DNA from: Alectoria sarmentosa
Taxonomy: Eukaryota; Ascomycota; Lecanoromycetes; Lecanorales; Parmeliaceae
NCBI GenBank assembly: GCA_009733775.1
Contig: WOGZ01000016.1
Location: 124,001-188,000 of the forward strand
DNA length: 64,000 nucleotides
Reading direction: 5' to 3'
Both the position numbers and the translations under genes were made by a program. Below, piece by piece: positions 22,608 through 33,101 of this stretch. Position 1 is the stretch's first letter. Each line of letters opens with the position of its first letter. The notes beneath the pieces are model-generated. The model was not told the DNA's origin. It saw only the letters and a list, made by a program, of their open reading frames with translations, and ran no database searches.

Positions 22608-24747
22608 GATGAAATGATTATAATGAACGAGGGTGTAATGAAGGTTTCTGAGCAGGCTAGGCACATATTAGTAGAAGAAACGGGCTGAAGATTTGCTTTG
22701 CGCTATGGCGCAATCCTTTCACCGCTTCTCGCGGCTCTAACTTTCACGCACGCATCCGCTCTTGCGAACAAATGTATTTCTGATGCTCACGGCTAATACT
22801 TCCTAGAGCCAGCACGTTTCAGAGCTTCCGTCTGCCGCTGTCGGGACGCCATTTGATAGATCATAGCGCCGAATCGAAGGGTGTCAGACCTCCACCAACA
22901 ATATGCGAAGTCAGAGAGAGCTAACGATGCTAGAAAGGCTAGATTCCATAAGATAGGACCGGCGATTGTGAGCGTACCCTCCTTTCTTCGAAATATGTTA
23001 CAATGATGACTTGTCGAGACCTCCTACCTTGGTCTCAATCCAGCTTAGGCAAATGGATCCACAAGTATAGCACAGTTCTGCTTGTCCTGAATATGCACTA
23101 GGCAAGAATCGTAGGCTTTGTAGGGTTGGAGAAGGAATTGGATTCGACTTGCGATAGGATCGATGGTTCTCAGCTTTGCTCGTAGAGCCAGAGGAAATGC
23201 GCGCCCTTGAAGTCACCAATAACTAGCTGGATGTGATTTTACGCGGTCAAGGAACTAAGATCGAACTGTGGATACGGATCCAGCAAATTATTTGGAGTGT
23301 GGTAGTATAATCTGGCGCTACCAAAGTCGAAGCTGCGTCGACGCAGTCTCTTTCAGGGCGTTTGGATGTTTTCATCGTGTCGGTGTTCCGGATGTGTAGA
23401 GTTGTACGCGAGGTATGATACAGGTATGGCAGCGTTAGAGGTTTCTTGGTAATTGTGAGTCGACGCTGACTTGGGCGCGGTCATTGTCGATGACCTCGTC
23501 GCTGGAGCCGATGCAGGGGTAACTCTGAGCATCATCCCCAAAGCACTAGAATGACAGCAGACAGTGCTCCAATGAAAGGCATGCTTGGTGGAAAGTAACC
23601 TTTGATGATGGGTTGAGAGGCTGCCTCGGGAGGACTTACTTGAACGGTGAGCCGAATCCAGTGTTGGTGCACATGAGGAAAAAAGACAATAGGCGGGGCC
23701 CCAATGAGTTCTCGCTCTGCTCTTCCAAGTAAAAATGGTCCAAAACGAAAGAAATGAACCTCAAGAGAAAGCTAGAGGAACAATACCACCTAGTAGTACA
23801 CGTAGCACCCCTAGAATCACCACCACACAATGCCTGAAGCATACCTTCTCGAACACTGTCACCGTCACCATCACCGGCAGCCATCAGCCCTAAGCGCTTG
23901 CCTTTCACTTTAATTGGCCTGATTTCCTCCTTTCAAGGCTGAGCAACGTTTCAAAGATTTCCGGCTTGTGGCAAACATCCTTGTGGCAGTTGCAAGGATC
24001 GGTTCTCGTCCGCGTTCTCTCCCAGCATCCAGGAGCACAATCCGACACCGCTTCTTTACGAAGCATTCATGGGAACACAGCTCTTGTTGAATGCGGTAAT
24101 TGCCCGCCGGGCGCCTGCGTCTCAACCACATTCCATAATCTATGTAGACGGCTACCATGCCCAATCACCCTCAGCTGATGGCGCAATCCTAGATCTAGGA
24201 CAGCATCAGGCGGTCCGGCCCGGCCACGAATAATCTTTGTCACAGTCAGTTGAAAGTAGCATACATCGAGGCCTTCCGGTGCCGAACGAGGCTGAAACTA
24301 CCAGGCCTTCCAAAGACCAATGAAAGCTATTGCCGAGGTAAAGGGTTCAGGAAGTAAGTGGACATGAGGAGGCCGGTTTTGATGTTCCCTATTTTGTGTT
24401 ACGACCGAGATCGTTTCACGTGTACGGCTTGCGAAACTCCTTTGTAGAGATTCCTCCAACTCTTCACCGTTTCGTCTCGAAACCCTTCTTGTGTCTCTCA
24501 ATAGTCATCGGCTTTAGATTTGTAGGTAGAAAAGCACCGCAATGATGCCCATTGGTACATCTACCCAGGTCAGGCACAGGTCTCTCTCATTCTTGAGGCA
24601 GAAGAAGTATCGTCTTGCGGTAATGGTTTTGAACGATTTGATACGACAGGCCGCCATCCATCTGTTTCATGTGTTTCATGATATCAAAATACTGCGCTGG
24701 GCTACCCGGCGGACGACTCCTGCTCAACGTCATAGGTCTTTCACCAC
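22608..24747. other. Gene-poor region
   Basis: No gene is supported in 2.1 kb. A roughly 20-base phrase gcgcctgcgtctcaacc near 24110 recurs near 25950, a short dispersed similarity. Other open frames are short and unsupported. Confidence 0.4.
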
Positions 24748-24755
24748 ATATATAA
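24748..24755 (+). promoter_or_regulatory. TATA-like box
   Basis: The octamer atatataa lies about 140 bp before the ATG of the small secreted protein gene at 24897. It is placed well for a core promoter with a leader of about 100 bases that would include the 16-bp repeats. Confidence 0.4.
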
Positions 24756-24800
24756 CAGCAAGCTGCGTCTTCTCCAAGAAAAAGCCATACACTCTACATT

Positions 24801-24864
24801 GGCACATACCTTTCACAGCACATACCATCAAAAGCACATACCATCCACAGCACATATTGTCCAC
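24801..24864 (+). repeat. Four 16-bp tandem repeats in a leader
   Basis: There are four contiguous 16-base units with consensus agcacataccatccac (first unit ggcacatacctttcac, last agcacatattgtccac). The array ends 32 bases before the ATG at 24897, so it is probably transcribed as 5-prime leader. Confidence 0.75.
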
Positions 24865-24896
24865 AAGAGATTTACAACTCAACTTCACTCTTCGAA

Positions 24897-25431
24897 ATGC
24901 TCACCAAAGCCCTCGTCCTCTTAGCTTTGAGTATCACAGCTCTATCCCTTCCTACCACCAACGAAAGCTTGGAGAAACGCGCCAGCTACCCCTGGATTGG
25001 CTACTTCGACCTCGCCGACACGTACTGCCAACGTGGTCCCATCTCCAGCGCGAAATTGGAGGACGTTTGGCATGCCACCTGTGCCTCCTTTAAATCAACG
25101 ACACAGAGAATTGGTATGTGGACCACTTTTGTCTCCTTCATATCTACAGCCCCCCCCCCCCACACACGAGAGGCTTTGAAAAGTTATCCTATTGTATCTT
25201 CAGCCCCAATTCAGATCCTGATACTTGAATTCCCATCTCATAGTGCGACGACTCTGACTTGAAATCACAGGGGGAAGTTGGGGCAGTGGCATGTGGCTTG
25301 TGGGCAGCTTTACTGGCTTCGAGAACGGAGATTGTACAGGGCAAAACACCACGCACGAACGAGTCGGGAATGACGTGGGGTTCTGTCTGGTTTTGAGTGG
25401 TTACTCGGAGAGTTGGTCGGCAACGGGATGA
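24897..25431 (+). CDS. Small secreted Cys protein
   Basis: Two exons (24897-25113, 25271-25431) encode 125 residues. A signal peptide (MLTKALVLLALSITALS) is followed by a short propeptide ending NESLEKR, a Kex2-like cleavage site, so the mature protein would begin ASYPWIGYFDL. It is about 98 residues long with four cysteines (DTYCQRG, HATCASF, NGDCTGQ, VGFCLVL) and many Trp/Gly residues. The 157-base intron is unusually long for this window and contains a run of about ten C. No family is recognised. Size, secretion and Cys content are those of an effector-like or antimicrobial-type secreted protein, but this is inference. A TATA-like box and a 16-bp repeat array precede the gene. Confidence 0.72.
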
Positions 25432-26364
25432 CACCGTGTATGGACTATGTGCAAGGCCTTTTTGTTTACCACGTCACCTAGTTAGCTTGATTTTGAGTAC
25501 GCGTTATGAGGTTCTGTTGACAAAGCATCGAGCTGGCCTCATGCTCTCAATTAGCAACGACATCTTCATCTCCCATGCAACCATTTATCTTCTTGCCTTT
25601 CAAATTGCACCATCTAATGCAGACCTTACGGTCGGCCGTGCAATCCTAACAACACGTTAGTTGGTCCGTCTTCCTAGCAGCAAGGGCTGCCGGGCTCCTG
25701 ATACAAATGCATTAATACGTTTCTCTACACACCCAAACGTACTCGACCTTTGATTAGCGCTAGTCTTGCAGCGTCGCTTCCATTGCCATGCTTGCGCAAT
25801 GTTCCCAAAGCTCAGCGATTCCAGACCATAGCCGGTGTGGTGATCTTCATCTTCGTACTTTCACTAATCGGACTCGTAGGAAATTTCGGAACCCTGGTCA
25901 TCTCCTTCCATCTAATCTTGTACCGGTCGTGCTGCTGCAGCCTGCCGGACGCCTGCGTCTCAACCGCCTTTGGCAATCTCTTGAAACCAGCTATAGCACA
26001 TGGTACTACCATCAAGCTTACTCGATGTCGAGGCCAACGCAAAGTGTGTCTATTAACCTTGGTAACAATCACTTCTTGCCATATAAGAAAAGAAAAGAGA
26101 CGCAGCTCTCATGACTGAATTCTGTGTTGCAGAGAAGGCGGAATGAATTCGCATCCTATTCACTGAGCGCCACTGCAAACATAAATTTGGTGTGGATAAA
26201 TGGCTGGATTCTTTCTGGCCTTCGCTGTTTTCAATGCAGGCGAATGATTATGAGAGGGTCGTCTAGGAATGTAAAGCATTGCCAGTGAAGCATGCTCGAC
26301 CTATGCAGTATTCTATAAACTGTACCTCTTTGATCCAACCAGATGCCACAGCTCTTTATCCCGA
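25432..26364. other. Intergenic
   Basis: No gene is supported. Overlapping open frames at 25750-26118 exist on both strands without recognisable domains. The region near 25940-25960 shares a short phrase with 24105-24125. Confidence 0.4.
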
Positions 26365-26988
26365 TCAGGTTCCCTCGATCTTTGTGCCATAGATTTTCTC
26401 AGCCAACAGCCTCAACTTCATTGGCATGGATCCATCTCCGTAGTGTTCGATGATGTCGCGTTTTTCCACAGCGGAATTCAGATCGCTCCATTGCCGTGTA
26501 TCCACTGCCCTCTCCTCACACTCCCTCCTCTTTCCATCCGACCACCAGCTGGGCAGTATTCCATTCTTCATCTCTGCCATGTCCAAAAATTCCTGAAAGT
26601 CGGCCTGTGGGTCGTCTTCGTTGTAAAGTCCACGAGTATCACCCGCAAATTTGTAATCGTCCTCAACACGCATGCGATAGCAGTCAATCAGCTGGCAGAA
26701 AGCGTCTTTTTCAGAGAACCGGTGTAAGTAGTTGTCGGGGCAGATACCCTTGAAGAAGTCGCCGGCAACTTTGGGCATGGCATCGAAATTGGTTGTAGCT
26801 TGGGGTTTATTTTGCGCCTTGGTCTGTTGCGAAGAGGCACAGAATGCCTTGTGGGATTTCCAATCGGCTTTCTGGCAGTCACGGCTGCAGTACCACTGGT
26901 TTTGGCACTTGGCGCAGCGTTTGAGGGGTAGAGAGACTTCTACTTGAGTCTTGTGGCATTTGGCGCAGGTCTTCTGAGTGGAGTCCAT
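26365..26988 (-). CDS. MYND zinc-finger protein
   Basis: A 207-residue single-exon protein. Residues 8-50 form a canonical MYND finger: CAKCHKTQ, then LPLKRCAKCQNQWYCSRDCQ, then WKSHKAFC, providing the C-C/C-C/C-C/H-C ligands for two zinc ions. The remaining 150 residues contain LIDCYRMRVEDDYKF and the Trp-rich ILPSWWSDGKRRECEERAV. MYND fingers bind proline-rich partners, and short fungal MYND proteins of this kind are usually nuclear or cytosolic adaptors of unknown role. The start at 26988 (MDSTQKTC) gives the standard position of the finger at the N-terminus; the frame is open a little further upstream. Confidence 0.85.
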   Translation of the reverse strand: MDSTQKTCAKCHKTQVEVSLPLKRCAKCQNQWYCSRDCQKADWKSHKAFCASSQQTKAQNKPQATTNFDAMPKVAGDFFKGICPDNYLHRFSEKDAFCQLIDCYRMRVEDDYKFAGDTRGLYNEDDPQADFQEFLDMAEMKNGILPSWWSDGKRRECEERAVDTRQWSDLNSAVEKRDIIEHYGDGSMPMKLRLLAEKIYGTKIEGT

Positions 26989-27668
26989 GGTGGTATATCC
27001 GTCAATTGAGATAGATAGGGAACGATGAGAGGGTGTTGAAAGATCCAAGATGGATGAAGTAAATACCCTCTGGACCTCTGGAGGACTGCCCTGTATGCGG
27101 TAACGAAGTGGGTGGCTGACAATACAAGGTGGCTGGAGGCCCAGATTTTGACAGAATGTTCGGTGGTGTAACCTGAAGAGTATTTATGCTTAGCGGAGTC
27201 CTGCCCCAGATGTGCTGTGGAGAGGCTTACCTGGTTCTCTGTCAGTGAAGTAAGGAGAACAATGATAAAATGAAGTGACGGACAAAGACAAGAGACTGGA
27301 AATTATCCTTATTTTAACACGGGTGAATCCCCTGAAATCCGGGAGCGCTTGCCAGCCGGCGGGATGCCGGTCTGTGCGTATCATACTTTAGTCTCATGGT
27401 GTCCACAGTAACAGTGTCCACAGTAACAGTGTCCACAGTAACAGTGCAGACGCTCGGTTTTCACCTGCAGCTAATGGCAGCCAATTTTCGGCTGCCGAAT
27501 TCACCAAGCCATCCATTCTCAGATAATGTACTCCATACAGCCCTTAGCCGATCCGCGGTCGTAGAAATTGTAGGGTTTGGAGGTCATCCATGGAATATGC
27601 CTTCGTCGCCCATCCAACACACACCAATCAAATACTTGGAAATAATTGGGCGAGTAAAGAATCAAGTC
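26989..27668. other. Intergenic with minisatellite
   Basis: No gene. It contains the 3 x 15-bp perfect tandem repeat at 27401-27445 and promoter space for the MYND gene. Confidence 0.4.
27401..27445 (+). repeat. Perfect 15-bp tandem repeat, three copies
   Basis: The unit gtccacagtaacagt is present three times without mismatch. Perfect identity suggests recent expansion. It lies about 410 bp upstream of the MYND gene start and 220 bp past the end of the RNase H gene. Confidence 0.9.
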
Positions 27669-28175
27669 CTAATCTTCCTCCATCTCATCCATCTCATCCA
27701 TTTCGTCGTTGACCGCTTCATCAGCCACTGTATTATCAGACCTGGGTATCCATTCCCAGGTGACATTGCCATGATCCAGAATATCACTTTGAAGCTCCAG
27801 CGCCCTCTCAATCAAGTCACGATTTGCAACCTCACCCCCAAGAGAATTGATGAATCCATTGTTCTGCCACTTGCGATACCAGTCTGTCATACAGCCGTGT
27901 GCATACTTCGAGTCTGTGTGTATGGTGACATCCACATAAGGATTATTGTTGAGGAACCCTCGTTCCTCGATAGCGTACTCGAGAGCGATGATGATGGCAT
28001 GAAGCTCTGCTCGTTGGCTCGTTAGCACCGGACGCATCGAAGCTGGCAAGCGTTTCGTGACTGTCTCATTTTGGCCCCACTTTCTCACGACGAAGCATGC
28101 GCAGGCACCGAAGGCTCCCGGCCAGCCATTGCCTCTGCAACCGCCGTCGGCGTACATGACCATTTTGTAGCCCAT
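27669..28175 (-). CDS. Ribonuclease H-like protein
   Basis: A 168-residue stand-alone RNase H fold. The four acidic catalytic positions are visible: D10 in YADGGCRGNG, E57 in TSQRAELHA, D88 in IHTDSKYA and D152 in NTVADEAVN. The strand WYRKWQNNGF and the WEWIPRS segment also match the family. Such enzymes cut RNA in RNA/DNA hybrids. There is no N-terminal hybrid-binding domain and no mitochondrial presequence, so it is smaller than eukaryotic RNase H1 and resembles the many small RNase H-like proteins of filamentous fungi. The tail ends in repeated acidic DEM units. The ATG at 28175 is 8 codons before the first catalytic strand ends, as expected. A retroelement origin is possible, but no other element domain is nearby. 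Confidence 0.85.
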   Translation of the reverse strand: MGYKMVMYADGGCRGNGWPGAFGACACFVVRKWGQNETVTKRLPASMRPVLTSQRAELHAIIIALEYAIEERGFLNNNPYVDVTIHTDSKYAHGCMTDWYRKWQNNGFINSLGGEVANRDLIERALELQSDILDHGNVTWEWIPRSDNTVADEAVNDEMDEMDEMEED

Positions 28176-28768
28176 CTTTTACGGATGAAAGATTGCAGGC
28201 CTCGGAATGGTGAATGGTGGAGAGGATATGTGGCGGCGCTGGAGGATAGCTGTATGGAAGGAGCTAGATAAGGAGTATTGAGCTGGGGGAGAATGCCTGG
28301 CGATTAGGCGTTCTGGAAGAATGTCACATTCAAGGTCAATGGAGGAAGGGGGCAATGAGCATCAATCGTCCGCAGTCTTGTTGATTGAGGTAGTATGAAT
28401 GGATTACTCCCTCCAGAGTCCAGACCTCCTAAGCACCTTGTGTTATATATACAAGAGACTGAATTTAAAAGGTGGCTGGGATGGCTTCCTGGGGGCCAAA
28501 CACCAAACCCTGAGCAATCTTTGTCAGCATTTGCGGGGAAGCGGGGAAGGTTTGGCGAAGCCATTGTTTGTTTGCTAGTAGGGTTCAATTAGCTGAATAC
28601 GGTATGCCGGATTCGATAGGGCTAGGGCTAAAAATCACGAGCGTGTCAAATCTGAGCGCGCAATTGAGTGGTATACAATTATTGACCAAGTACTACACCA
28701 AAAGGTAGAGAAGGTCAACAGTCCACGATACATTGTCCTTCTCTTTGTCTTGGTTCCCTCTTTCAAAA
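28176..28768. other. Bidirectional intergenic space
   Basis: This is promoter space between the minus-strand RNase H gene and the plus-strand reductase gene. No further gene is seen. Confidence 0.4.
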
Positions 28769-29689
28769 ATGCATGCCTCACAGGTACTCTTCGGATTGGG
28801 CTTCGCAACAGCCTCCCACACAGCTCTCAGGCTCCTGCGCTTCATCTATCTCTACACTCGCCCATCATCCATAAAGCGCTACCTCTACGGTCACAGTCCC
28901 TGGGCTCTGGTAACAGGAGCCAGCGATGGTATTGGTCTCGGCATCGCCCAAGAACTTGCCACGAACGGTTTCAACGTCATCTTGCACGGCAGAAACGCTC
29001 AAAAGCTCGAGAGAACGAAATCCCAGCTTGAAGGAGAATTCACACCCGTCCAATTCAAAATCGCCGTACTCGATGCTTCCTCAGCTACGAGTCATCAAAT
29101 CGATGAATTAGTGGCAAGCTTCGATGACCTGAATCTCACCGTCCTCGTCAACAACGTGGGCGGCGGTGCCAAAGTTCAGCCACTGGAGAAAAACACAGGA
29201 GAAGAGCTCGACTTTACGATCAATGTCAACGCCCGGTTCCCCGCGCAATTGACAAAGGCCCTTCTACCTAAACTCTCAAGACCGGACGGTCCAACTCTCA
29301 TCATGAACATCGGCTCTCTCGCCGACTCAGGCGTCCCTTATGCGACGGTGTACGGCGGGTCCAAAGCTTTCAACATGGCAATGAGCAGCTCGCTCGCTGT
29401 GGAAGTCAAGGTCGAAGGCAAAAACATCGAAGTGCTCGCTATCCCAGTCGGACGAGTTACCGATGTGGCTCATTCGAAGGAGCCTTCTTCTTTCTTCACG
29501 CCGACTGCGAGGACCATGGCCAGAGCCTGTGTGGATCGCGTAGGCTGCGGGCGGCAAGTCGTTACGGGTTATGTTGGTCACGCCATGCAGAAGTTTGTGA
29601 TTGATCTGTTACCCCCGGTTGTGTTTGAGATGTTGGTGGTTCCTACTATGAAGGATAGGAAGGACGAGGAAGAAAGGAAAAGGCTGTAA
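28769..29689 (+). CDS. Short-chain dehydrogenase, KAR/17-beta-HSD12-like
   Basis: A 306-residue single-exon NAD(P)-dependent reductase. An N-terminal hydrophobic segment (residues 5-29) could anchor it in the ER membrane. The Rossmann motif TGASDGIG (49-56) binds the cofactor, NNVGGG (128-133) is the structural NNAG equivalent, and the catalytic set is S183, Y195 and K199 in YGGSK. HGRN at 73-76 suggests NADPH preference. The overall arrangement matches very-long-chain 3-oxoacyl-CoA reductases and 17-beta-hydroxysteroid dehydrogenase 12 relatives, which reduce 3-ketoacyl-CoA in fatty-acid elongation; the real substrate cannot be told. The C-terminus is charged (KDRKDEEERKRL), but the classical KKxx signal is not evident. 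The start at 28769 is the first ATG. Confidence 0.88.
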   Translation: MHASQVLFGLGFATASHTALRLLRFIYLYTRPSSIKRYLYGHSPWALVTGASDGIGLGIAQELATNGFNVILHGRNAQKLERTKSQLEGEFTPVQFKIAVLDASSATSHQIDELVASFDDLNLTVLVNNVGGGAKVQPLEKNTGEELDFTINVNARFPAQLTKALLPKLSRPDGPTLIMNIGSLADSGVPYATVYGGSKAFNMAMSSSLAVEVKVEGKNIEVLAIPVGRVTDVAHSKEPSSFFTPTARTMARACVDRVGCGRQVVTGYVGHAMQKFVIDLLPPVVFEMLVVPTMKDRKDEEERKRL

Positions 29690-30048
29690 AGCATTCCTTT
29701 TGAACTCAAATAAGGAGCAGTGAAAGTCTGTGAAACAGTCTGAGATCCACAATCGCTACGTATATTCGGAATTTTTTTGCAGTTGACTTTTCTTGACCAA
29801 ATCACTGGCATGAACCCTTTTCAAATTGTCACGGGGAAATCTTAGCTCGCAGGAAACATCGTTTTATCACGCGCTCTCAGCGCCAATTGATACTCCGTGG
29901 TGTTTGGAATCAATGAAAGCAGCTGCTAAGAACACAAAAGACGACCTGTAATGATATAAACATACCTTCCTGGACCAATCTCTGGGACTTTCAGACCTTC
30001 GCAAGATTTTAGACCTTCGCAAGATCATTTACGCAAAGTCTACCCCCA
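29690..30048. other. Intergenic between convergent genes
   Basis: This is the 3-prime space of two convergent genes. There is a short direct repeat of agaccttcgcaagat (about 29992-30025). Nothing else is seen. Confidence 0.4.
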
Positions 30049-30543
30049 TCACCCCTCAGTCACACCCTCCACACCTCCCGTCGTCCTCGCTATCGAAATC
30101 TGAACCCGACCATGCTGCCCCGCCGAGACCGCACCACCAGTAACATCGCCCAAAGCCGCCTTGGTCCGACAATCCTCGTTCAAATCCCTCGCCGCAGCCT
30201 TGACCTCCCTCCAGGAGCCGGGTTCTGGGAGGGAAAAGGGTGAGAGTTGCACCAAGACGTCGCACGTGCCGACCGTTTCCGTGAGTGGAAGCTGCCAGCT
30301 ATCCATCGGGCGTCCGGAGTGGAAGTAGCCGGGGGCACGGCCAGAGGGCAAGAAGTCGATGGCGCGGTTGCAGTCGCGGTACAGGGGTCGAAGCTTGAAG
30401 AGCTTGAAGCCGGTGCAGGTCGCTTGGGCGGTGGGCAAGTGGGTGGCGTTGGAGGTCAGGTTGAAGGTCTCGGGAAGCAATGACGACGCGGCGTAGCGAA
30501 CGAAGAAGAGGTTCAGCAGTAGAAGGCTAAAAAGGTGAGACAT
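30049..30543 (-). CDS. Secreted Cys protein of the DC/GTC family
   Basis: A 164-residue single-exon protein. The signal peptide is MSHLFSLLLLNLFFVRYAASS. The mature part carries CTGFKLFKLRPLYRDCNRAI, then PLTETVGTCDVLVQL, then WREVKAAARDLNEDC, then GGAV, ending in a strand VQISIA. The order DC..AI, GTC.V.V, W..+..AA..L...C, GG...G matches the proteins at 22086 and 36868. Four cysteines are expected to pair. The family occurs widely among secreted proteins of Dothideomycetes and related fungi without an assigned biochemical role. The start Met at 30543 is directly followed by the hydrophobic core, which supports the choice. Confidence 0.75.
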   Translation of the reverse strand: MSHLFSLLLLNLFFVRYAASSLLPETFNLTSNATHLPTAQATCTGFKLFKLRPLYRDCNRAIDFLPSGRAPGYFHSGRPMDSWQLPLTETVGTCDVLVQLSPFSLPEPGSWREVKAAARDLNEDCRTKAALGDVTGGAVSAGQHGRVQISIARTTGGVEGVTEG

Positions 30544-32069
30544 GATCTTGGAACCATGGGAAAACTAGAAATGTTGACCCTTTTCAAATCGAAACAAAGG
30601 ATTCTGATCTTTCGACTCCCGCAGGTTGCGCATGGGAAAGAAACTCAAGACAAACAGTCTTAATCCCATCAATTCTGCCTTCTCCCAAAGGAAATGCCCG
30701 GGCCGAAACTGCCCAACACGCGCCACTTGCGCCCGACGAACCATAGGTGCGTCGTCTAAAAACCCGCATGCCTTCTAGCGCACCACCCACGCTGGTCCCG
30801 AAACAAGAGAGCTTCTGCCGAGGACCTACCCACTGCAATGCAGACTTCCCGTTGTAAGAACCCGAGTCCAACTCAAGAACGTCATGCGGATCTTGATGAA
30901 GGTAGGTATTCGCTTCAGGACCAAGAATCTACTCAGGCAGGTGCTCTACGCTGTAATTTAGACGCTCCCACAAAGCCAAGCGCGCGTTCCTCCACCGCGG
31001 TCTCCAATCCCATCCATCCATCCGTCCAGACCAAAACCAAACACTCCTCAGCCGTAGCCAGTCTCGTTGGCATGGCGCAGCAGACCCCACAATATCCCCA
31101 TTTCCCCCCGTCTCGCTGCTCTAACCCCAACATCAGCAGTAGCAAAGTCCCCATGGTCCCAGAAAATCCAGCAATCCTCACTCAACGCTACGCGATAGAA
31201 ACGGTGCAGCAGATGTGACAGCAGCCTCGGACGAAGATAACCCGAGCAAACCCTCTGTCGATTCCCTTCGCCAGCATAAGTTTCCTTTCCCAACGCCATG
31301 CCATGCCGCGTAGGTGGTGATCTCAGTATCTATGGCTGAGCGGACGGAGAAGCCGAGATTCTCAATGACTTGGGCGTGAAAGTGATGCTGAATGTAATGT
31401 TGGATCATCCGAGGCGTCTTTTGACATCTTTGTGGATCTATTCTTCCCACTCCTTCATCATTGCTGCTTTACGGATCCTCACTGGCTATTTTCATTCCAT
31501 GAGCGCCCGACAGTCCCCCCACTTTCCGGTCTATCAGTCAGACTAGTTTCAAAGCCTTATGGGCCGTGAATCGGTTCGACTTCTGGCCGGACAAGCTCGA
31601 CTATCGGGCTTTTCGCCTAGATTTGTGTGACTTGGTTTTCACGAGTTATCGAGTTTCATAAACGTAACCCTCACAGCAATAATGTTAGTGGGGAAACAGG
31701 GTTTCCCTTTATGAATCATCATGTTGAAATTATTGAAATATTCGAAATCATGATTCTCATTGAACAATTTTAATAAAGAAAGAGTATGAAGAAGGGAGGT
31801 TTTGAAAATTAGCAAGGACACTGTAGGCGAGAAAGCCGATTTAATCGGACTGCTTCGTAACCAGTTGGCCGGTTCGACATTTGGACGGCCCATGTACTGT
31901 TTGTTTGTATAGCCTCACTATAGACTGGTTCGAAACCCTGGACGGATGTCGGGCATCCCTGCTCCATTGTGATCTTAAACAATCAATCAGTCTACTCCCC
32001 TGATCCCTTTTCGCAAGCCCAACCAAACCAAACCCATCATCCCACACCGTCTTCCCCTTAACATGAAAG
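30544..32069. other. Gene-poor region
   Basis: No gene is supported. Plus- and minus-strand open frames around 30840-31450 overlap one another and have no domains. AT-rich from 31680 to 31800. Confidence 0.4.
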
Positions 32070-33101
32070 TTATAACAAGGGACCCCGCATCCTTTTCTCA
32101 ATCATTCGGCTATCTATCGATTCAATGCAACAGCAACCTCGATCATCCCTCTTCCTTCTCGAACAACGATCACCACGCGCACCGACAATGTGAGCATTGT
32201 TGTCCAGTCTTGGCGGAAGGAGATTGGATTTGAAAATGGGAGTGTTTGATGGATGGGTTGGGGATCTTGACGGGAAATCGAGTGATGCGCGCAACCGCAG
32301 GACATCATCTTGCCAGCAACGGAGATACAGGAAGCCCACCTGTTCCTCAGTTTTACTCTTCTCGTTGTTGAACAGGAGACCGCGATATGGCACGTGTAGT
32401 TCAATAGGAGAAGTAGCCTCCGCAGTCGTAGATAGCCTAAGTGGATTCTCCTCGCAGTAGATGGCTCTCTTGCGATCAGACGAAAAAATGAATGAATATC
32501 CGAACGAACGCTTAAAGTTGAGCATCGTTTTTAAAAAAAAAGCATTACCCAACGTGCACAGATGCGTTTGACCTTTGTCTAGGGTTCCTAAATGAGTCAT
32601 TCATAACCAAGGCACGGGACGATAAATAAAAAAGCTTGGGGGGAGCATGCGGAACAAGTAGGTCTAACAACCAACCAGGCTCTTTACGTCTATCCATCCA
32701 GCACTCTTCCAGCTATCAAAGACACGGACAGGATGGCGGATCAGGAAAATCGGCCGGACCATGGCATCAGTAGAGCGATCAGGGCACATGTCGTGTAGAC
32801 ATTCGCCCTTTTGGTTATCGTTCCCAAGCTCTTCTTTGCTGCGCATGAGGAACCGCTTGCCTGAGTTCATCGCACAGATAAAGATGCTGGGACGGGGTAG
32901 GTTCTCTAGGATCGAGTAGTCGGGAGTTTTGAGTCCCGACCTGGCGATAGTTGAAATAGTTTGGTTTTTGGCCTCACACTGCACCGACCACGAAATTTCA
33001 GTGTCGAAACTGCACCAACTATCGACAACCAGTGCGACTGATAGTGGAGTAGTTTTGGTAGCTAGGAGATCAAAATTTCGCCAGGTAAGGCCTTTGCACA
33101 A
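32070..33101 (-). pseudogene. Decayed sulfotransferase-like P-loop gene
   Basis: Two minus-strand segments look like parts of one conserved protein. The upstream one (33101-32664) ends RPIFLIRHPVRVFDSWKSAG...KSLVGC, like the nucleotide-binding and following region of fungal P-loop sulfotransferase-like proteins. It stops at a TAG, but the same frame continues past that codon with TYLFRMLPP, where relatives have a continuous C-Y-R-N-x-F-R-M-L-like stretch, so the TAG looks like a nonsense change. The downstream segment (32600-32070, another frame) includes NFKRSFGYSFIFSSDRKRAI and GFLYLRCWQDDVLRLRA, which I recall as the C-terminal part of the same family, and then diverges. The N-terminal P-loop entrance is missing. 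The family assignment is from memory and needs a search. Confidence 0.5.
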
